The position numbers and the translations under genes are program-made. From contig NZ_JACHMF010000001.1 in the NCBI RefSeq assembly GCF_014204895.1, positions 8,370,001-8,434,000 on the forward strand: a DNA stretch of 64,000 nt. Direction: 5' to 3'. Origin of the DNA: Paractinoplanes abujensis. Its GTDB lineage: Bacteria; Actinomycetota; Actinomycetes; Mycobacteriales; Micromonosporaceae. This document shows, one piece after another, positions 17,347 to 25,521 of the stretch; the stretch's first letter is position 1; every line of letters begins with the position of its first letter. The notes under the pieces were generated by a model. It did not search any database. It worked only from the letters and a program-made list of their open reading frames with translations, and was not told the DNA's origin.

Positions 17347-17736
17347 TCAGCCCTCGTCGCGCACCAGGCAGAACGGGTGCCCGGCCGGGTCCAGCAACAC
17401 CCGTACGTTCGGCTGCGGCTGATGCTCGGCAACCGTGGCGCCCAGGGCCTCGGCCTCGGCCACCGCGGCATCGAGGTCGCCCACCTGGAAGTCGAAGTGC
17501 ATCATCGGCCGCTGCCGTTCCCCGACCGGCGGCCAGACCGGCGGCACATAACCCTCGGCCTGCTGAAAAACGACGAAGGAGGAGCCGTCGGGCCGGGTGG
17601 CCAGCACGGTGGTCCCCGGCTCCTCGTGCACGACCGGCCAGCCGAGCAACGCCGAATAGAACCGGGCCAGTGCCGCCGGGTCGGGCGCCTCGACCGCCAT
17701 GCCCCACCACATGCCCGGGGTGCGTGATTGCAACAT
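17347..17736 (-). CDS. VOC family (glyoxalase/bleomycin-resistance fold) protein
   Basis: This 129-residue protein has two beta-alpha-beta-beta-beta units of the vicinal oxygen chelate fold. The first runs from MAVEAPDPAALARFYSALLG and the second from MMHFDFQVGDLDAAVAEAEA to the end, DPAGHPFCLV. Such proteins are metal-dependent enzymes or binding proteins; no substrate is evident. The ATG at 17736 is chosen because a TACGGT hexamer lies six bases upstream on the minus strand, which predicts a leaderless mRNA. Two codons upstream there is another in-frame start. It sits between two tRNA genes and is read in the opposite direction. Confidence 0.85.
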   Translation of the reverse strand: MLQSRTPGMWWGMAVEAPDPAALARFYSALLGWPVVHEEPGTTVLATRPDGSSFVVFQQAEGYVPPVWPPVGERQRPMMHFDFQVGDLDAAVAEAEALGATVAEHQPQPNVRVLLDPAGHPFCLVRDEG

Positions 17737-17782
17737 GCCCACACCGTAGGACCGGTTGCGGACGATCCGCTGCCGGAAGCTT

Positions 17783-17854
17783 GTCGTCGTAGCTCAGCGG
17801 CAGAGCGCCGCCCTCATAAGGCGGAGGCCGGTGGTTCGAGACCACCCGACGACA
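17783..17854 (+). tRNA. tRNA with CAT anticodon (Met or Ile2)
   Basis: The acceptor GTCGTCG pairs perfectly with CGACGAC, the D stem is GCTC/GAGC, the anticodon loop is CTCATAA and the T arm is GGTGG-TTCGAGA-CCACC. The anticodon is CAT. A normal G1-C72 pair argues against initiator tRNA. Elongator Met and lysidine-modified Ile2 cannot be separated by eye. Discriminator A is followed by CC in the genome. The D loop is short. An IS256-type remnant starts about 50 bases downstream. Confidence 0.88.
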
Positions 17855-17903
17855 CCGAGTCCATTGACGGCAGCGCACTTGTGCTGTGGCCGCAGAACCG
17901 AGT

Positions 17904-18220
17904 CTGAACGTCGCCGAGGTGTTGCGCGAGCATCTTCAATCGGTGAGCCCTGATCGCGCGAGCTCCGGCGCCAGATCTGGTCCAACAACTCCCAAGAAGG
18001 GCTGAACAAAGAGATCCGTCGCCGCACCGACGTCGTCGGGATCTTCCCGAACCGGGCCGCGATCACCCGCCTGGTCGGTGCCGTGCTGGCCGAACAGACC
18101 GACGAATGGGCCGAAGGGCGCTGCTACATGGGCCTGGACCTGCTCCGCAAAGCCCGCCTCCTCCCAGTCGCCACCAGCCAGGACACCGAACCCGACCAGC
18201 CCGCCGAGATCGCCGCATAG
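17904..18220 (+). pseudogene. IS256-family transposase, internal deletion
   Basis: Two pieces of one transposase are joined in different frames. The first (17904-17954) reads [17 protein letters not shown], like the N-terminal segment of IS256-type transposases. The second (17957-18220) reads [20 protein letters not shown], then [20 protein letters not shown] and [12 protein letters not shown], the family's C-terminus with its NPxERLNxEIRRRTxVVGIFPN signature, ending in TAG. The central catalytic region with the DDE residues is missing, so the product cannot be active. Confidence 0.75.
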
Positions 18221-18283
18221 CGTCCACCCACACGGATCAGCGATGGCCGACTCTTACATCACGCCAGGGGACGTGACCGGCAG
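17904..18283 (+). mobile_element. decayed IS256/mutator-type insertion sequence
   Basis: This stretch contains an internally deleted transposase (17904-18220). About 60 bp later, near 18260-18283, comes TACATCACGCCAGGGGACG. That sequence looks like the right end of actinobacterial IS256-type elements, which often end in a similar TACACCAC...GAC run. The left end is not clear. It lies directly downstream of a tRNA gene, a common landing place. It is inactive. Confidence 0.5.
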
Positions 18284-18390
18284 GTCAGGGGCGCAGGCGA
18301 GACCGACCAGGCCGTGAGCACGTGGATCAGGGTGACGTGGCGGCAAGGGTGGAAATCTGACGTTGAACCTTTCAGTTCAGTTTTATAAGG

Positions 18391-18406
18391 TGAACCATGT
18401 GGTTCA
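18391..18406. promoter_or_regulatory. operator dyad at ArsR-type gene start
   Basis: TGAACCA (18391-18397) and TGGTTCA (18400-18406) are perfect inverted repeats two bases apart. A wider GTTGAACC (18362-18369)/GGTTCAAC (18401-18408) pair overlaps them. The dyad covers the probable transcription and translation start of the regulator, so the regulator binding here would block its own operon. A TAAGGT hexamer (18386-18391) lies seven bases before GTG 18399. Confidence 0.65.
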
Positions 18407-18764
18407 ACAAGAGGGATTGGATCGGGTGTTCGCCTCGTTGGCCGACGCCACCCGCCGGGGTGTGCTGATCCGGCTGGGCGAGGGGCCGGCGACGATCGGT
18501 GAGCTCGCCGAGCCGGCCGGCATCACGCTGACCGGCATGAAGAAGCACGTCCAAGTGCTGGAGGACGCCGGGCTGGTGGTCACCGAGAAGGTGGGCCGCA
18601 GCCGGCAGTGCCGCCTGGCGCCGGCGCCGCTCGATTCGGCCATGGCGTGGATCAGCTTCTACCAGCGACTGTGGGCCCGCCGCCTCGACGGCCTGGACGC
18701 CTACTTCACTCTGCGCCGAGGCGCGCAGCCAACTGACGAAAGTGAGCTCAGCGATGACGCTTGA
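18399..18764 (+). CDS. ArsR-family winged-helix regulator
   Basis: The 121-residue protein has the ArsR/HTH_20 pattern: FASLADATRRGVLIRLGEGP, the recognition region ITLTGMKKHVQVLEDAGLV and the wing EKVGRSRQCRLAP. No metal-binding Cys cluster is present. ArsR genes fused in operons with SRPBCC (AHSA1) proteins are common in actinomycetes, and such regulators usually repress that partner. The start is set at GTG 18399 because an operator and a -10-like hexamer sit just upstream; a GTG at 18390 is possible. It overlaps the SRPBCC gene by 11 nt. Confidence 0.88.
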   Translation: MVQQEGLDRVFASLADATRRGVLIRLGEGPATIGELAEPAGITLTGMKKHVQVLEDAGLVVTEKVGRSRQCRLAPAPLDSAMAWISFYQRLWARRLDGLDAYFTLRRGAQPTDESELSDDA

Positions 18765-19209
18765 CATGCGGGTCACCCGGCAACTTCCGGCGACTCCGGA
18801 GGAGGTCTTCGACGCGTACACCGACGCCGAGAAGCAGAAGGTCTGGTTCAGCATCCTCGACGAGGAGCCGGGCATCGTCGAGATCGAGGTCGACTTGCGT
18901 GTGGGGGGCCGGCAGACCGCCGTGTGGGGGCCCGACAAGGACACTCTGTTCCGCGAGACCCAGACTTTCCTCGAGATCGACCGGCCGCACCGGCTGGTCA
19001 CCGAGTCGGTCGGGTCGGGGCCGGACGGGCAGGAGATGTCCACCCGCATCGAGGTCACGTTCGAGCCGCAGGGCGACGGCACGCTGATGACCGTCGTGCA
19101 GAGCGGATTCCCCGTGCCCGAGGTCCGCGACTTCTTCGCCGGCGAGGTCTGGCAGGGCGCGTTCGCCCGTATCGAGGCCTACCTGAAGCGGGCCCGCGCC
19201 GATGCTTAG
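18754..19209 (+). CDS. SRPBCC (AHSA1-like) domain protein
   Basis: This 151-residue protein has the START/Bet v 1-like fold. It shows the AHSA1 features TRQLPATPEEVFDAYTDAEK near the start, WFSILDEEPG, and the strand-rich middle ending FFAGEVWQGAFARIEAYL. Such proteins bind hydrophobic ligands in a deep pocket. It is paired with the ArsR-type regulator upstream (11-nt overlap). The third gene begins within its last codons (ATG 19202). The ligand is unknown. Confidence 0.88.
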   Translation: MTLDMRVTRQLPATPEEVFDAYTDAEKQKVWFSILDEEPGIVEIEVDLRVGGRQTAVWGPDKDTLFRETQTFLEIDRPHRLVTESVGSGPDGQEMSTRIEVTFEPQGDGTLMTVVQSGFPVPEVRDFFAGEVWQGAFARIEAYLKRARADA

Positions 19210-19617
19210 GGCTGCGGGCGCCGTGGTCGTGGCCGTCGTCGTCAACCTGGTCGTCTACGCCGTGGGGCGGTCCGCGGCGGCAGTTTCGCGTTCACGTCGG
19301 ACGGTGTGGTCAACCGGGTCGACGCGCTCACGGTGGCCGGTTTCGGTGCGCTGCCCTTGCTGATCGGTCTCGGGCTGGTGGCCTTGCTGTCGCGTCTCGG
19401 CGGCTGGGGCACCCGCACGGCGGTGATCGTCGCGCCCGTGCCGGCGCCGGCCCCGATCGTGGTCATGACGCTGCCGGCCGACTTCGACGGAGTGAGCACG
19501 CTGACGCCGGCCGTGTGTCATGTGGTCCTGGCCGTAGTCAGCGTCGTGGCGGTGCTTGCGCTCGGCCGCAAGGCTTCGGTGCCGGTCGAACTGTCGGCGG
19601 CCCAGAATGGGGTATGA
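19202..19617 (+). pseudogene. DUF6069-like membrane protein gene with -1 frameshift
   Basis: The frame beginning at ATG 19202 reads MLRAAGAVVVAVVVNLVVYA then VGRSA. After position 19276 the sense continues in another frame as GGSFAFTSDGVVNRVDALTV and runs to the TGA at 19615-19617. Restoring one G in the GCGGCGG run would give one continuous protein of about 138 residues with four membrane helices, resembling the DUF6069 family. Both parts have strong G/C third positions. It is either a recent frameshift or a sequencing error. It overlaps both neighbours (SRPBCC upstream, ArsR downstream by ATGA), as expected for a formerly intact operon member. Confidence 0.65.
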
Positions 19618-20297
19618 GTTCGGCTTCTGATCTCGCGGCCCTGGCTGGGCTGCTCGCCGATGAGACGCGGGCGGCCATGTGTTTGGCGCTGCTCGACGGG
19701 CGGGCCTGGACGGCGGGGGAGTTGGCCGGTCTGGCCGGTGTGGCGCCGTCCACGGCCACGGAGCATTTGCATCGGCTGGTCCGGGGTGGGCTGCTGGCGG
19801 AGCGTAAGCAGGGGCGGCACCGCTATGTGCGGCTGGCCGATCCGGGGGCCGCCCAGCTGATCGAGGATCTGGCCGCACGGCTGGGGCCGGGGCCGGCGCC
19901 GATCGGGCTGCGGGCGGTCACGGCGTCGGCGGCCCTGCGGCGGGGGCGCACCTGTTACGACCATCTCGCGGGGCGGCTCGGGGTGGCCGTCACTGACGCC
20001 ATGACGGCCTCGGAGCTGCTGGATCAGGACGGCGGGTGCGCGCTCACGCCGTACGGGAAGGAATGGTTCGCCGCCACGCTCGGGGTGTCGCTCGAGGCGG
20101 GACGCCGGCCGCTGGCGCGCGCCTGTTTGGACTGGACGGAGCGGCGGCACCACCTGGCCGGCGTGGCCGGGGCGCGGTTGTGTCAGGTCTTCTTCGAGCG
20201 GCGCTGGGTGACCCGGATCGGTTCGGGGCGCGCGGTCCGGCTCACCCCCGAGGGCGTGGGCGCGCTGCGGAGTCTGCTCAACACGTCAGGTCTCTGA
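19614..20297 (+). CDS. ArsR-family winged-helix regulator, long form
   Basis: The 227-residue protein has an N-terminal ArsR-type HTH: AALAGLLADETRAAMCLALL, LAGVAPSTATEHLHRLVRGG and the wing RKQGRHRYVRLAD. A C-terminal region of about 120 residues follows, with a TCYDHLAGRLGVAVTDAM segment seen in longer actinobacterial ArsR proteins. The start ATG overlaps the stop of the DUF6069-like gene (ATGA). This makes it the last member of a four-gene overlapping unit with an ArsR-type gene at each end. It ends convergently, overlapping the TetR gene by 12 nt. Confidence 0.85.
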   Translation: MSSASDLAALAGLLADETRAAMCLALLDGRAWTAGELAGLAGVAPSTATEHLHRLVRGGLLAERKQGRHRYVRLADPGAAQLIEDLAARLGPGPAPIGLRAVTASAALRRGRTCYDHLAGRLGVAVTDAMTASELLDQDGGCALTPYGKEWFAATLGVSLEAGRRPLARACLDWTERRHHLAGVAGARLCQVFFERRWVTRIGSGRAVRLTPEGVGALRSLLNTSGL

Positions 20298-20969
20298 TCG
20301 CAGACCTGCCGTCACCAGGTCGACGGCTGCCATCAGGCCCGCGTACGGCGCGTCGCGCCAGTTGGCCGTGTGCGGGGTCAGGCTGGTCGAGAGTGGATAG
20401 CGGGCCGCGAAGTCGGGGATCGCGGTGGCGCGGGTGACCCAGGCGGCCTCGTCGGCGGGGGTCAGGCGCTGGTAGGCGGCCGCCGTCCGGGCGGTGGCGC
20501 GGGTGGTCGCGTAGATCATGGTGACGGCCGGCGCCCGCAGTTCGGGTGTGCACCCGGAGCGGTCGAGGACGGCGAGCAGCGCTTCCATCCAGTCCTGCTC
20601 GTTGGGGCCTTGGCTGCTCTGCGCCCAGGACCGCTCGGTCAGCCAGGGGTGCGCCAGGTAGAGCTCGAACAGCGCCGTCGCCCAGTCCCGCAGCGTCTGC
20701 GGAAGCGCCACGGGCATCGCGCTCGCGTGGTCCTGCATGAGCGCGAGCAGGTTCTCCTTGTCTCCCACGTACGGGTAAAGGGCCATCGCCGTCTTGTCGA
20801 AGCGCGCCGCTACGGCCCGGGTGGTGACGGCGTCGAGCCCTGACGCGTCGGCCAGCGCGATGGCCGCGTCGAGGATGTCGTCGAGGTCGAGCTGCTGGCG
20901 GGGGCCGCGCCGGGGCGTGGGCAGCGTCGTCCCGCGGTGCCGCCAGAGCCGCCTGAGGTGATCGTCCAT
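20286..20969 (-). CDS. TetR family regulator with C-terminal TetR_C domain
   Basis: The 227-residue repressor has its HTH at about residues 28-75 (LDDILDAAIALADASGLDAV, VAARFDKTAMALYPYVGDKE). The YPYVGDKENL part resembles TetR_C-type regulators (class of TetR itself), and the C-terminal half has the matching helical make-up. It is divergent from an alpha/beta-hydrolase with only 27 nt between start codons, so it probably controls both from that gap. Confidence 0.9.
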   Translation of the reverse strand: MDDHLRRLWRHRGTTLPTPRRGPRQQLDLDDILDAAIALADASGLDAVTTRAVAARFDKTAMALYPYVGDKENLLALMQDHASAMPVALPQTLRDWATALFELYLAHPWLTERSWAQSSQGPNEQDWMEALLAVLDRSGCTPELRAPAVTMIYATTRATARTAAAYQRLTPADEAAWVTRATAIPDFAARYPLSTSLTPHTANWRDAPYAGLMAAVDLVTAGLRSET

Positions 20970-20996
20970 AACTCCTGACAGTGTATAGTGTTTTGC

Positions 20997-21827
20997 ATGC
21001 CTACCGCGCGACTTCACGACGGATCCACCATCGATGTCAAGGTCCAAGGCAGTGGCCCGGCCGTTCTCACCCCGGTCAGCACCCGGCTGATCGAGGGCGA
21101 GCAGGCCGAGACCATGCGCGCCTGGGGCGCCGACCCCCACCTCGGGCACACCCTCGCGACCGGGCTGGCCGAGGCCGGCTTCACGGTGATCACGGCCGAC
21201 TACGAGGGCCACCGCAACGAGCACCCGGCCCCGCTCACGCTGACCGCCGACACCGTCGCGGCCGACCTGCTGGCCATCGCCGGCGCGGGCGGGGCCGGCC
21301 GGTTCGCCTACTACGGCTATTCCTGGACGGCGCTGGCCGGGCTGCAACTGGCTCTCCGCACCGACCGGCTCACCGCGCTCGCCATGGGTGGCTATCCGCC
21401 GCTCGACGGTCCCTACCGGGCCATGCTCGCGGTCACCGGCACGGCGCATCGGATGGCGCTCGACCCGCCGCCTCCGCCCTCGGGCGACGCCGTGCCGGGC
21501 GACTGGGATGCGGTGGCCTTCACCCAGACGCCCGACCAGACCCGGCAGTTCGTGACGCTCTACGAGTCGCTCCAGAACTTCGACGACGCCAAGGTGAGCC
21601 TCGACATCCCGCGGCTGGCGTTCGCCGGCGCCAATGACAACATCCAATACGGCCCGGCCTGGGACAACGCATATGTCGCCCTGGCCGAGCCGCTGAAGCG
21701 ACACGAAGCCGACCTCAAAGAAAGAGGCTGGGAGGTCCGTTTTGTCCCTGACGCTGAGCACATGGCCGCCATGCAGGCGGCGGTCGTCCTCCCGATCCTG
21801 ATCCCCTTCCTCAGGTCGTCGTCCTGA
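20997..21827 (+). CDS. alpha/beta-hydrolase fold protein
   Basis: This 276-residue protein has the alpha/beta-hydrolase layout. In place of the usual GxSxG elbow it reads YYGYSWTALAG, so the nucleophile would be Ser in GYSWT. A late AGANDN strand and a DAEHMAAMQ motif place the acid and the catalytic His. There is no signal peptide. TATAGT (20984-20989) lies seven bases before the ATG, which predicts a leaderless transcript. The divergent TetR gene probably regulates it. The substrate is unknown. Confidence 0.8.
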   Translation: MPTARLHDGSTIDVKVQGSGPAVLTPVSTRLIEGEQAETMRAWGADPHLGHTLATGLAEAGFTVITADYEGHRNEHPAPLTLTADTVAADLLAIAGAGGAGRFAYYGYSWTALAGLQLALRTDRLTALAMGGYPPLDGPYRAMLAVTGTAHRMALDPPPPPSGDAVPGDWDAVAFTQTPDQTRQFVTLYESLQNFDDAKVSLDIPRLAFAGANDNIQYGPAWDNAYVALAEPLKRHEADLKERGWEVRFVPDAEHMAAMQAAVVLPILIPFLRSSS

Positions 21828-22596
21828 GCCAGCCCCCGTCGACGTAGTAGGTCGACCCCACCGAGTAAGCCGCCCGGGAGGAGCACAGGAACACGAAGAA
21901 GTCGGCGACCTCCTCGGGCGTGGCGAACCGCCCGATCGGCGCGTTGTCATCGGCGATCTTCTGCAGGTACTGCTCCCAGGTCTGATCGGAATCAGCAGTG
22001 AGCGACTTCGCGGTCTTGATCCAGTCCCCGGTCAGCACGAGGCCGGGCTTGACCGCGTTGACCCTGATGTTGTCGCCGATCAGCTCGTTGGCCAGACACT
22101 TGGAGAACATGACGAGCGCGGCCTTGGTGGTGTTGTAGATCGGCTCGTAGCCCAGCGGCTGGGTGGCGCAGATCGACGCGTTGTGCAGGATCACGCCCCC
22201 GCCGCGGGCCTTCATCTGTGGCGCGATCGTGCGGGCGAGCCGGACCGCGGCCATCACGTGCAGCTCCCAGTAGAACTGCCACCGCGAGTCGGGGGCTTCG
22301 AGGATCGTCTCCTCGCTCCCGGTGCCGGCGTTGTTGATCAGGATGTCGGCCCCGCCGAACTCGGCCGCCACGGCTGCGGCCACTCGGTCCGCGGAGTCGG
22401 GCTCGGTCAGGTCGGCGGGGACGGTCAGGACCCGTACGCCGGAGATCGACGTGGCCACCTCGTCGAGGCGGGCGGTGTCCCGGCCGACCAGCGCCACATG
22501 CGCACCCTCGGCGGCCAGCCCGCGGGCGATCGCGGCGCCGATGCCGGCACTCCCTCCGGTGATGACGGCCACCTTGCCTGTGAGATGCAGATCCAT
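21811..22596 (-). CDS. SDR family oxidoreductase
   Basis: This is a 261-residue classical SDR. It has the cofactor motif TGGSAGIGAAIARGL (about residues 13-27), NNAG near 90, catalytic Ser in LHNASICAT, and the YNTTK (Tyr-x-x-x-Lys) pair near 160. The C-terminus YSVGSTYYVDGGW is typical of fatty-acid-type SDRs. The substrate is unknown. It ends convergently with the hydrolase (17-nt overlap). It is divergent from the PoxB-like gene, with 85 nt for both promoters. Confidence 0.9.
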   Translation of the reverse strand: MDLHLTGKVAVITGGSAGIGAAIARGLAAEGAHVALVGRDTARLDEVATSISGVRVLTVPADLTEPDSADRVAAAVAAEFGGADILINNAGTGSEETILEAPDSRWQFYWELHVMAAVRLARTIAPQMKARGGGVILHNASICATQPLGYEPIYNTTKAALVMFSKCLANELIGDNIRVNAVKPGLVLTGDWIKTAKSLTADSDQTWEQYLQKIADDNAPIGRFATPEEVADFFVFLCSSRAAYSVGSTYYVDGGWLRTTT

Positions 22597-22681
22597 CCGG
22601 TTCTCCGTTTCGCGCGTTCGGGTACCCCCAGCACGGTCGCACGGCCAGAGTGCGAAGAGAGCACGACGAGGGGGTGCCGGG

Positions 22682-24421
22682 GTGTTCGGGAAGTCGAAGA
22701 CAGTCGCCGACCAGTTGGTCGAGGTGCTGGTGCAGGAGGGCGTGCAGCGGATCTACGGCATCGTGGGGGACAGCCTCAACGCGCTCTCCGACGCGATCCG
22801 CCGCAACGACGCCATCGAGTGGGTGCACGTGCACAACGAGGAGTCGGCGGCGTTCATGGCGGCGGCCGAGGCCCAGGTCACCGGCAAGCTGGCCGTCTGC
22901 GCGGGCAGTTGCGGGCCGGGCAACACCCACCTGATCCAGGGGGTCTTCGACGCGCACCGCTCGGCCGCCCCGGTGCTGGCCATCGCCTCGCACATCGTGT
23001 CGAGCGAGATCGGCACCGGCTTCTTCCAGGAGACCGATCCCAAACGCCTGTTCGAGCAGGCCAGCCATTGGACCGAGCTGGTCTCTGCGCCCGCCCAGAT
23101 GCCGCGGATGGCCCGGATCGGCATCCAGCAGGCGGTCGGTCTGCGCGGCGCCGCGGTGCTGGTGGTGCCGGGTGACGTGCTCGAGGCGGACGCGGCCGGC
23201 GATACCGGGACCGGGCGCGCGGTGGCCGGGCCGGTGCTGGGCCCGCCGCCCGCCGAGGTGATCGACGAACTGGCCGAGCGGATCAACGCGGCCGGCACGG
23301 TGGCGATCTTCGGGGGGATCGGTGCGGCCGGGGCGCGGGCCGAGGTGCTCGAACTGGCCGAGCTGCTGGGCGCCCCGATCGGGCATTCGCTGCGCGGCAA
23401 GGAGGGGCTGCAGTACGACAACCCGTACGACGTGGGCATGTCGGGTCTGCTCGGCTACGGCGCCTGTTACGAGGCCACCCACGAGGCCGACCTGCTGTTG
23501 CTGCTGGGCACCGACTTCCCGTACCGGCAGTTCCTGCCCCAGAGGAACACGATCCAGATCGACCTCGACCCGTCACGTCTGGGCCGGCGCACGGCGTTGG
23601 ACCTCGGCGTGGCCGGTGACGTCGGCGCCACGCTGCGGGCGGTCCTGCCCAAGCTCGGCCGCAAGGACCACAAGTTTCTCAACAAGATGCTCAAGAAGCA
23701 CGTCGACGAGCTCGAACGGGTCGTGGGGGCGTACACGAAAAAGGTCGAGGATCTGGTGCCGATCCACCCCGAGTACGTGGCCGCGCTGCTCGACGAGGAG
23801 GCCGCCGACGACGCGATCTTCACCGCCGACACCGGCATGTGCACGAGCTGGGCGGCCCGCTACATCACGCCGAACGGGCACCGCCGGGTGCTGGGCTCGT
23901 TCGTGCACGGCACGATGGCCAACGCGCTGCCGCACGCCCTGGGCGCCCAGAAGGCCCAGCCGGGGCGGCAGGTGGTGTCGATGAGCGGCGACGGCGGACT
24001 GGCCATGCTGCTGGGCGAGCTGCTCACCGCCAAGCTGCACAACCTGCCGGTCAAGGTGGTCGTGTTCAACAACTCCAGCCTCGGCATGGTGCGCCTCGAG
24101 ATGCTGGTGGCGGGCGACCCGCCGTTCGAGACCGACCACGAGCACGTCGACTTCGCGGCCATCGCCCGAGCGGCCGGGCTGCATGCCGTACGGGTGGAGA
24201 AGCCCGCCGAGGTGCGGGCCGCCCTGCGGGACGTGCTCGACCACGACGGCCCGGCTCTGCTCGACGTGGTCACCGACCCGGACGCGCTGGAGATCCCGCC
24301 GCACATCACCAAGGAGGAGGCGGCCGGGTTCGCGCTCGCAGCCGGACGGTCGGTGCTGTCCGGCGGCGTGGGTCAGATGCTGCACCTGGCGCGCACGAAC
24401 CTGCGCAACATCCCCCGTTAA
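22682..24421 (+). CDS. thiamine pyrophosphate enzyme, pyruvate oxidase/PoxB-like
   Basis: This ThDP enzyme of about 579 residues has three domains. The N-terminal pyrimidine-binding domain has the catalytic Glu in VHVHNEESAAFMAAAEA. The central domain binds FAD or is structural. The C-terminal pyrophosphate-binding domain has SGDGGLAMLLGELLTAK and, about 30 residues later, NN (FNNSSLGMV). The nearest known types are pyruvate dehydrogenase (quinone) and pyruvate oxidase. The GTG at 22682 is the only suitable in-frame start and has a CGAGGGGG site. Its stop overlaps that of the desaturase on the other strand (TTAA). Confidence 0.88.
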   Translation: MFGKSKTVADQLVEVLVQEGVQRIYGIVGDSLNALSDAIRRNDAIEWVHVHNEESAAFMAAAEAQVTGKLAVCAGSCGPGNTHLIQGVFDAHRSAAPVLAIASHIVSSEIGTGFFQETDPKRLFEQASHWTELVSAPAQMPRMARIGIQQAVGLRGAAVLVVPGDVLEADAAGDTGTGRAVAGPVLGPPPAEVIDELAERINAAGTVAIFGGIGAAGARAEVLELAELLGAPIGHSLRGKEGLQYDNPYDVGMSGLLGYGACYEATHEADLLLLLGTDFPYRQFLPQRNTIQIDLDPSRLGRRTALDLGVAGDVGATLRAVLPKLGRKDHKFLNKMLKKHVDELERVVGAYTKKVEDLVPIHPEYVAALLDEEAADDAIFTADTGMCTSWAARYITPNGHRRVLGSFVHGTMANALPHALGAQKAQPGRQVVSMSGDGGLAMLLGELLTAKLHNLPVKVVVFNNSSLGMVRLEMLVAGDPPFETDHEHVDFAAIARAAGLHAVRVEKPAEVRAALRDVLDHDGPALLDVVTDPDALEIPPHITKEEAAGFALAAGRSVLSGGVGQMLHLARTNLRNIPR

Positions 24422-25419
24422 GAAGCAGCGCGGAGGTCGGCCCCCACGTCGTGCAGGTGAACCAGGGCCTGCCGGTACGAATCGGTCAGGCTGGTCACCT
24501 CGTACGGGACGCCGATCTCCGCGCAGTACTGCTGCACGATCGGCTGCGCCTTGGGCAGGTTCGGGGTCGGCATGGCCGGGAACAGGTGGTGCTCGATCTG
24601 GTAGTTGAGCCCGCCCAGGGCCGCGTCGACGAGCCGCCCGCCGTGCACGTTGCGCGAGGTCAGCACCTGCTTGCGCAGGAAGTCCTCGGTGCCGTCGGGG
24701 TGCGGCATGCCCTTGTGGTTGGGCGCGAAGGTCATCCCGAGGTAGACCCCGAAGACGGCCTGGTGCACGACGAAGAACGCCAGCGCCTGCAGCGGGCTGA
24801 GCACGGTGATCAGGGCGGCCGCGTAGCCGATCAGGTGCAGGCCGATCAGCGCGGCCTCCAGCGGGTTCTTCTGCTCGTTGATCCAGCGCAGGCTGTCCCG
24901 CTTGAGCGAGAGGCCGAGCAGGGTGAGCAGCGGGAAGAAGAAGTACGCCTGATAGCGCGTGAGGAAGCCCTTGCCCCGGGCCGCCTCGCGCGACCAGACC
25001 AGCACACCCGGCCCGACATCGGGGTCCAGATCGTCGTGGTTCGGGTTGGCGTGGTGCTTGGTGTGCTTGTCCATCCAGTAGCCGTACGACATGCCGATCG
25101 CCAGGTTGCCCGCGATCAGCCCGGCCCGCCGGCTCGGCTTGTTGGTGCGGAACACCTGCCGATGGGCGAGGTCGTGGGCGACCAGCGCGGTCTGCGCGAA
25201 CACCACGGCCAGGAACACCGCCACCAGCAGCGTCCACCACGAGGCGCCGATCGCGAAGAACAGGGCCCAGCCGCCGATCAGCGCGCCCGCGACCAGGCCG
25301 AGCCGCAGGGCGTAATACCCGGGCCGCCGGCGCAGCAGACCCGCCGCGTTGATCCGCCGGCCCAGTTCCGCGAAGTCGCTTCCGGCCGTCGTGCGCGGCC
25401 GCTCTGCCATCGTCGTCAT
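24418..25419 (-). CDS. membrane fatty acid desaturase (DesA3-like)
   Basis: This membrane di-iron enzyme has about 333 residues. Its three histidine boxes are HDLAH, HTKHHANPN and QIEHHLFPAMP, the last with the Gln of front-end and acyl-CoA or acyl-lipid desaturases. Four or more hydrophobic stretches place the boxes on the cytoplasmic face. It should insert a double bond into an acyl chain using O2 and reduced ferredoxin or a reductase, neither of which is encoded nearby. The ATG at 25419 is chosen over 25431. The stop codon overlaps the stop of the PoxB-like gene. Confidence 0.9.
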   Translation of the reverse strand: MTTMAERPRTTAGSDFAELGRRINAAGLLRRRPGYYALRLGLVAGALIGGWALFFAIGASWWTLLVAVFLAVVFAQTALVAHDLAHRQVFRTNKPSRRAGLIAGNLAIGMSYGYWMDKHTKHHANPNHDDLDPDVGPGVLVWSREAARGKGFLTRYQAYFFFPLLTLLGLSLKRDSLRWINEQKNPLEAALIGLHLIGYAAALITVLSPLQALAFFVVHQAVFGVYLGMTFAPNHKGMPHPDGTEDFLRKQVLTSRNVHGGRLVDAALGGLNYQIEHHLFPAMPTPNLPKAQPIVQQYCAEIGVPYEVTSLTDSYRQALVHLHDVGADLRAAS

Positions 25420-25521
25420 GCCGTCAAGCACACCGTGCGGACCCCCGGCGGGTCAGGAGTGCGAGGCCCCCAAGGCTTGGTAGGGCTAGCACTACTGAAC
25501 TGAACGCCCGCGTCGGTCAGG

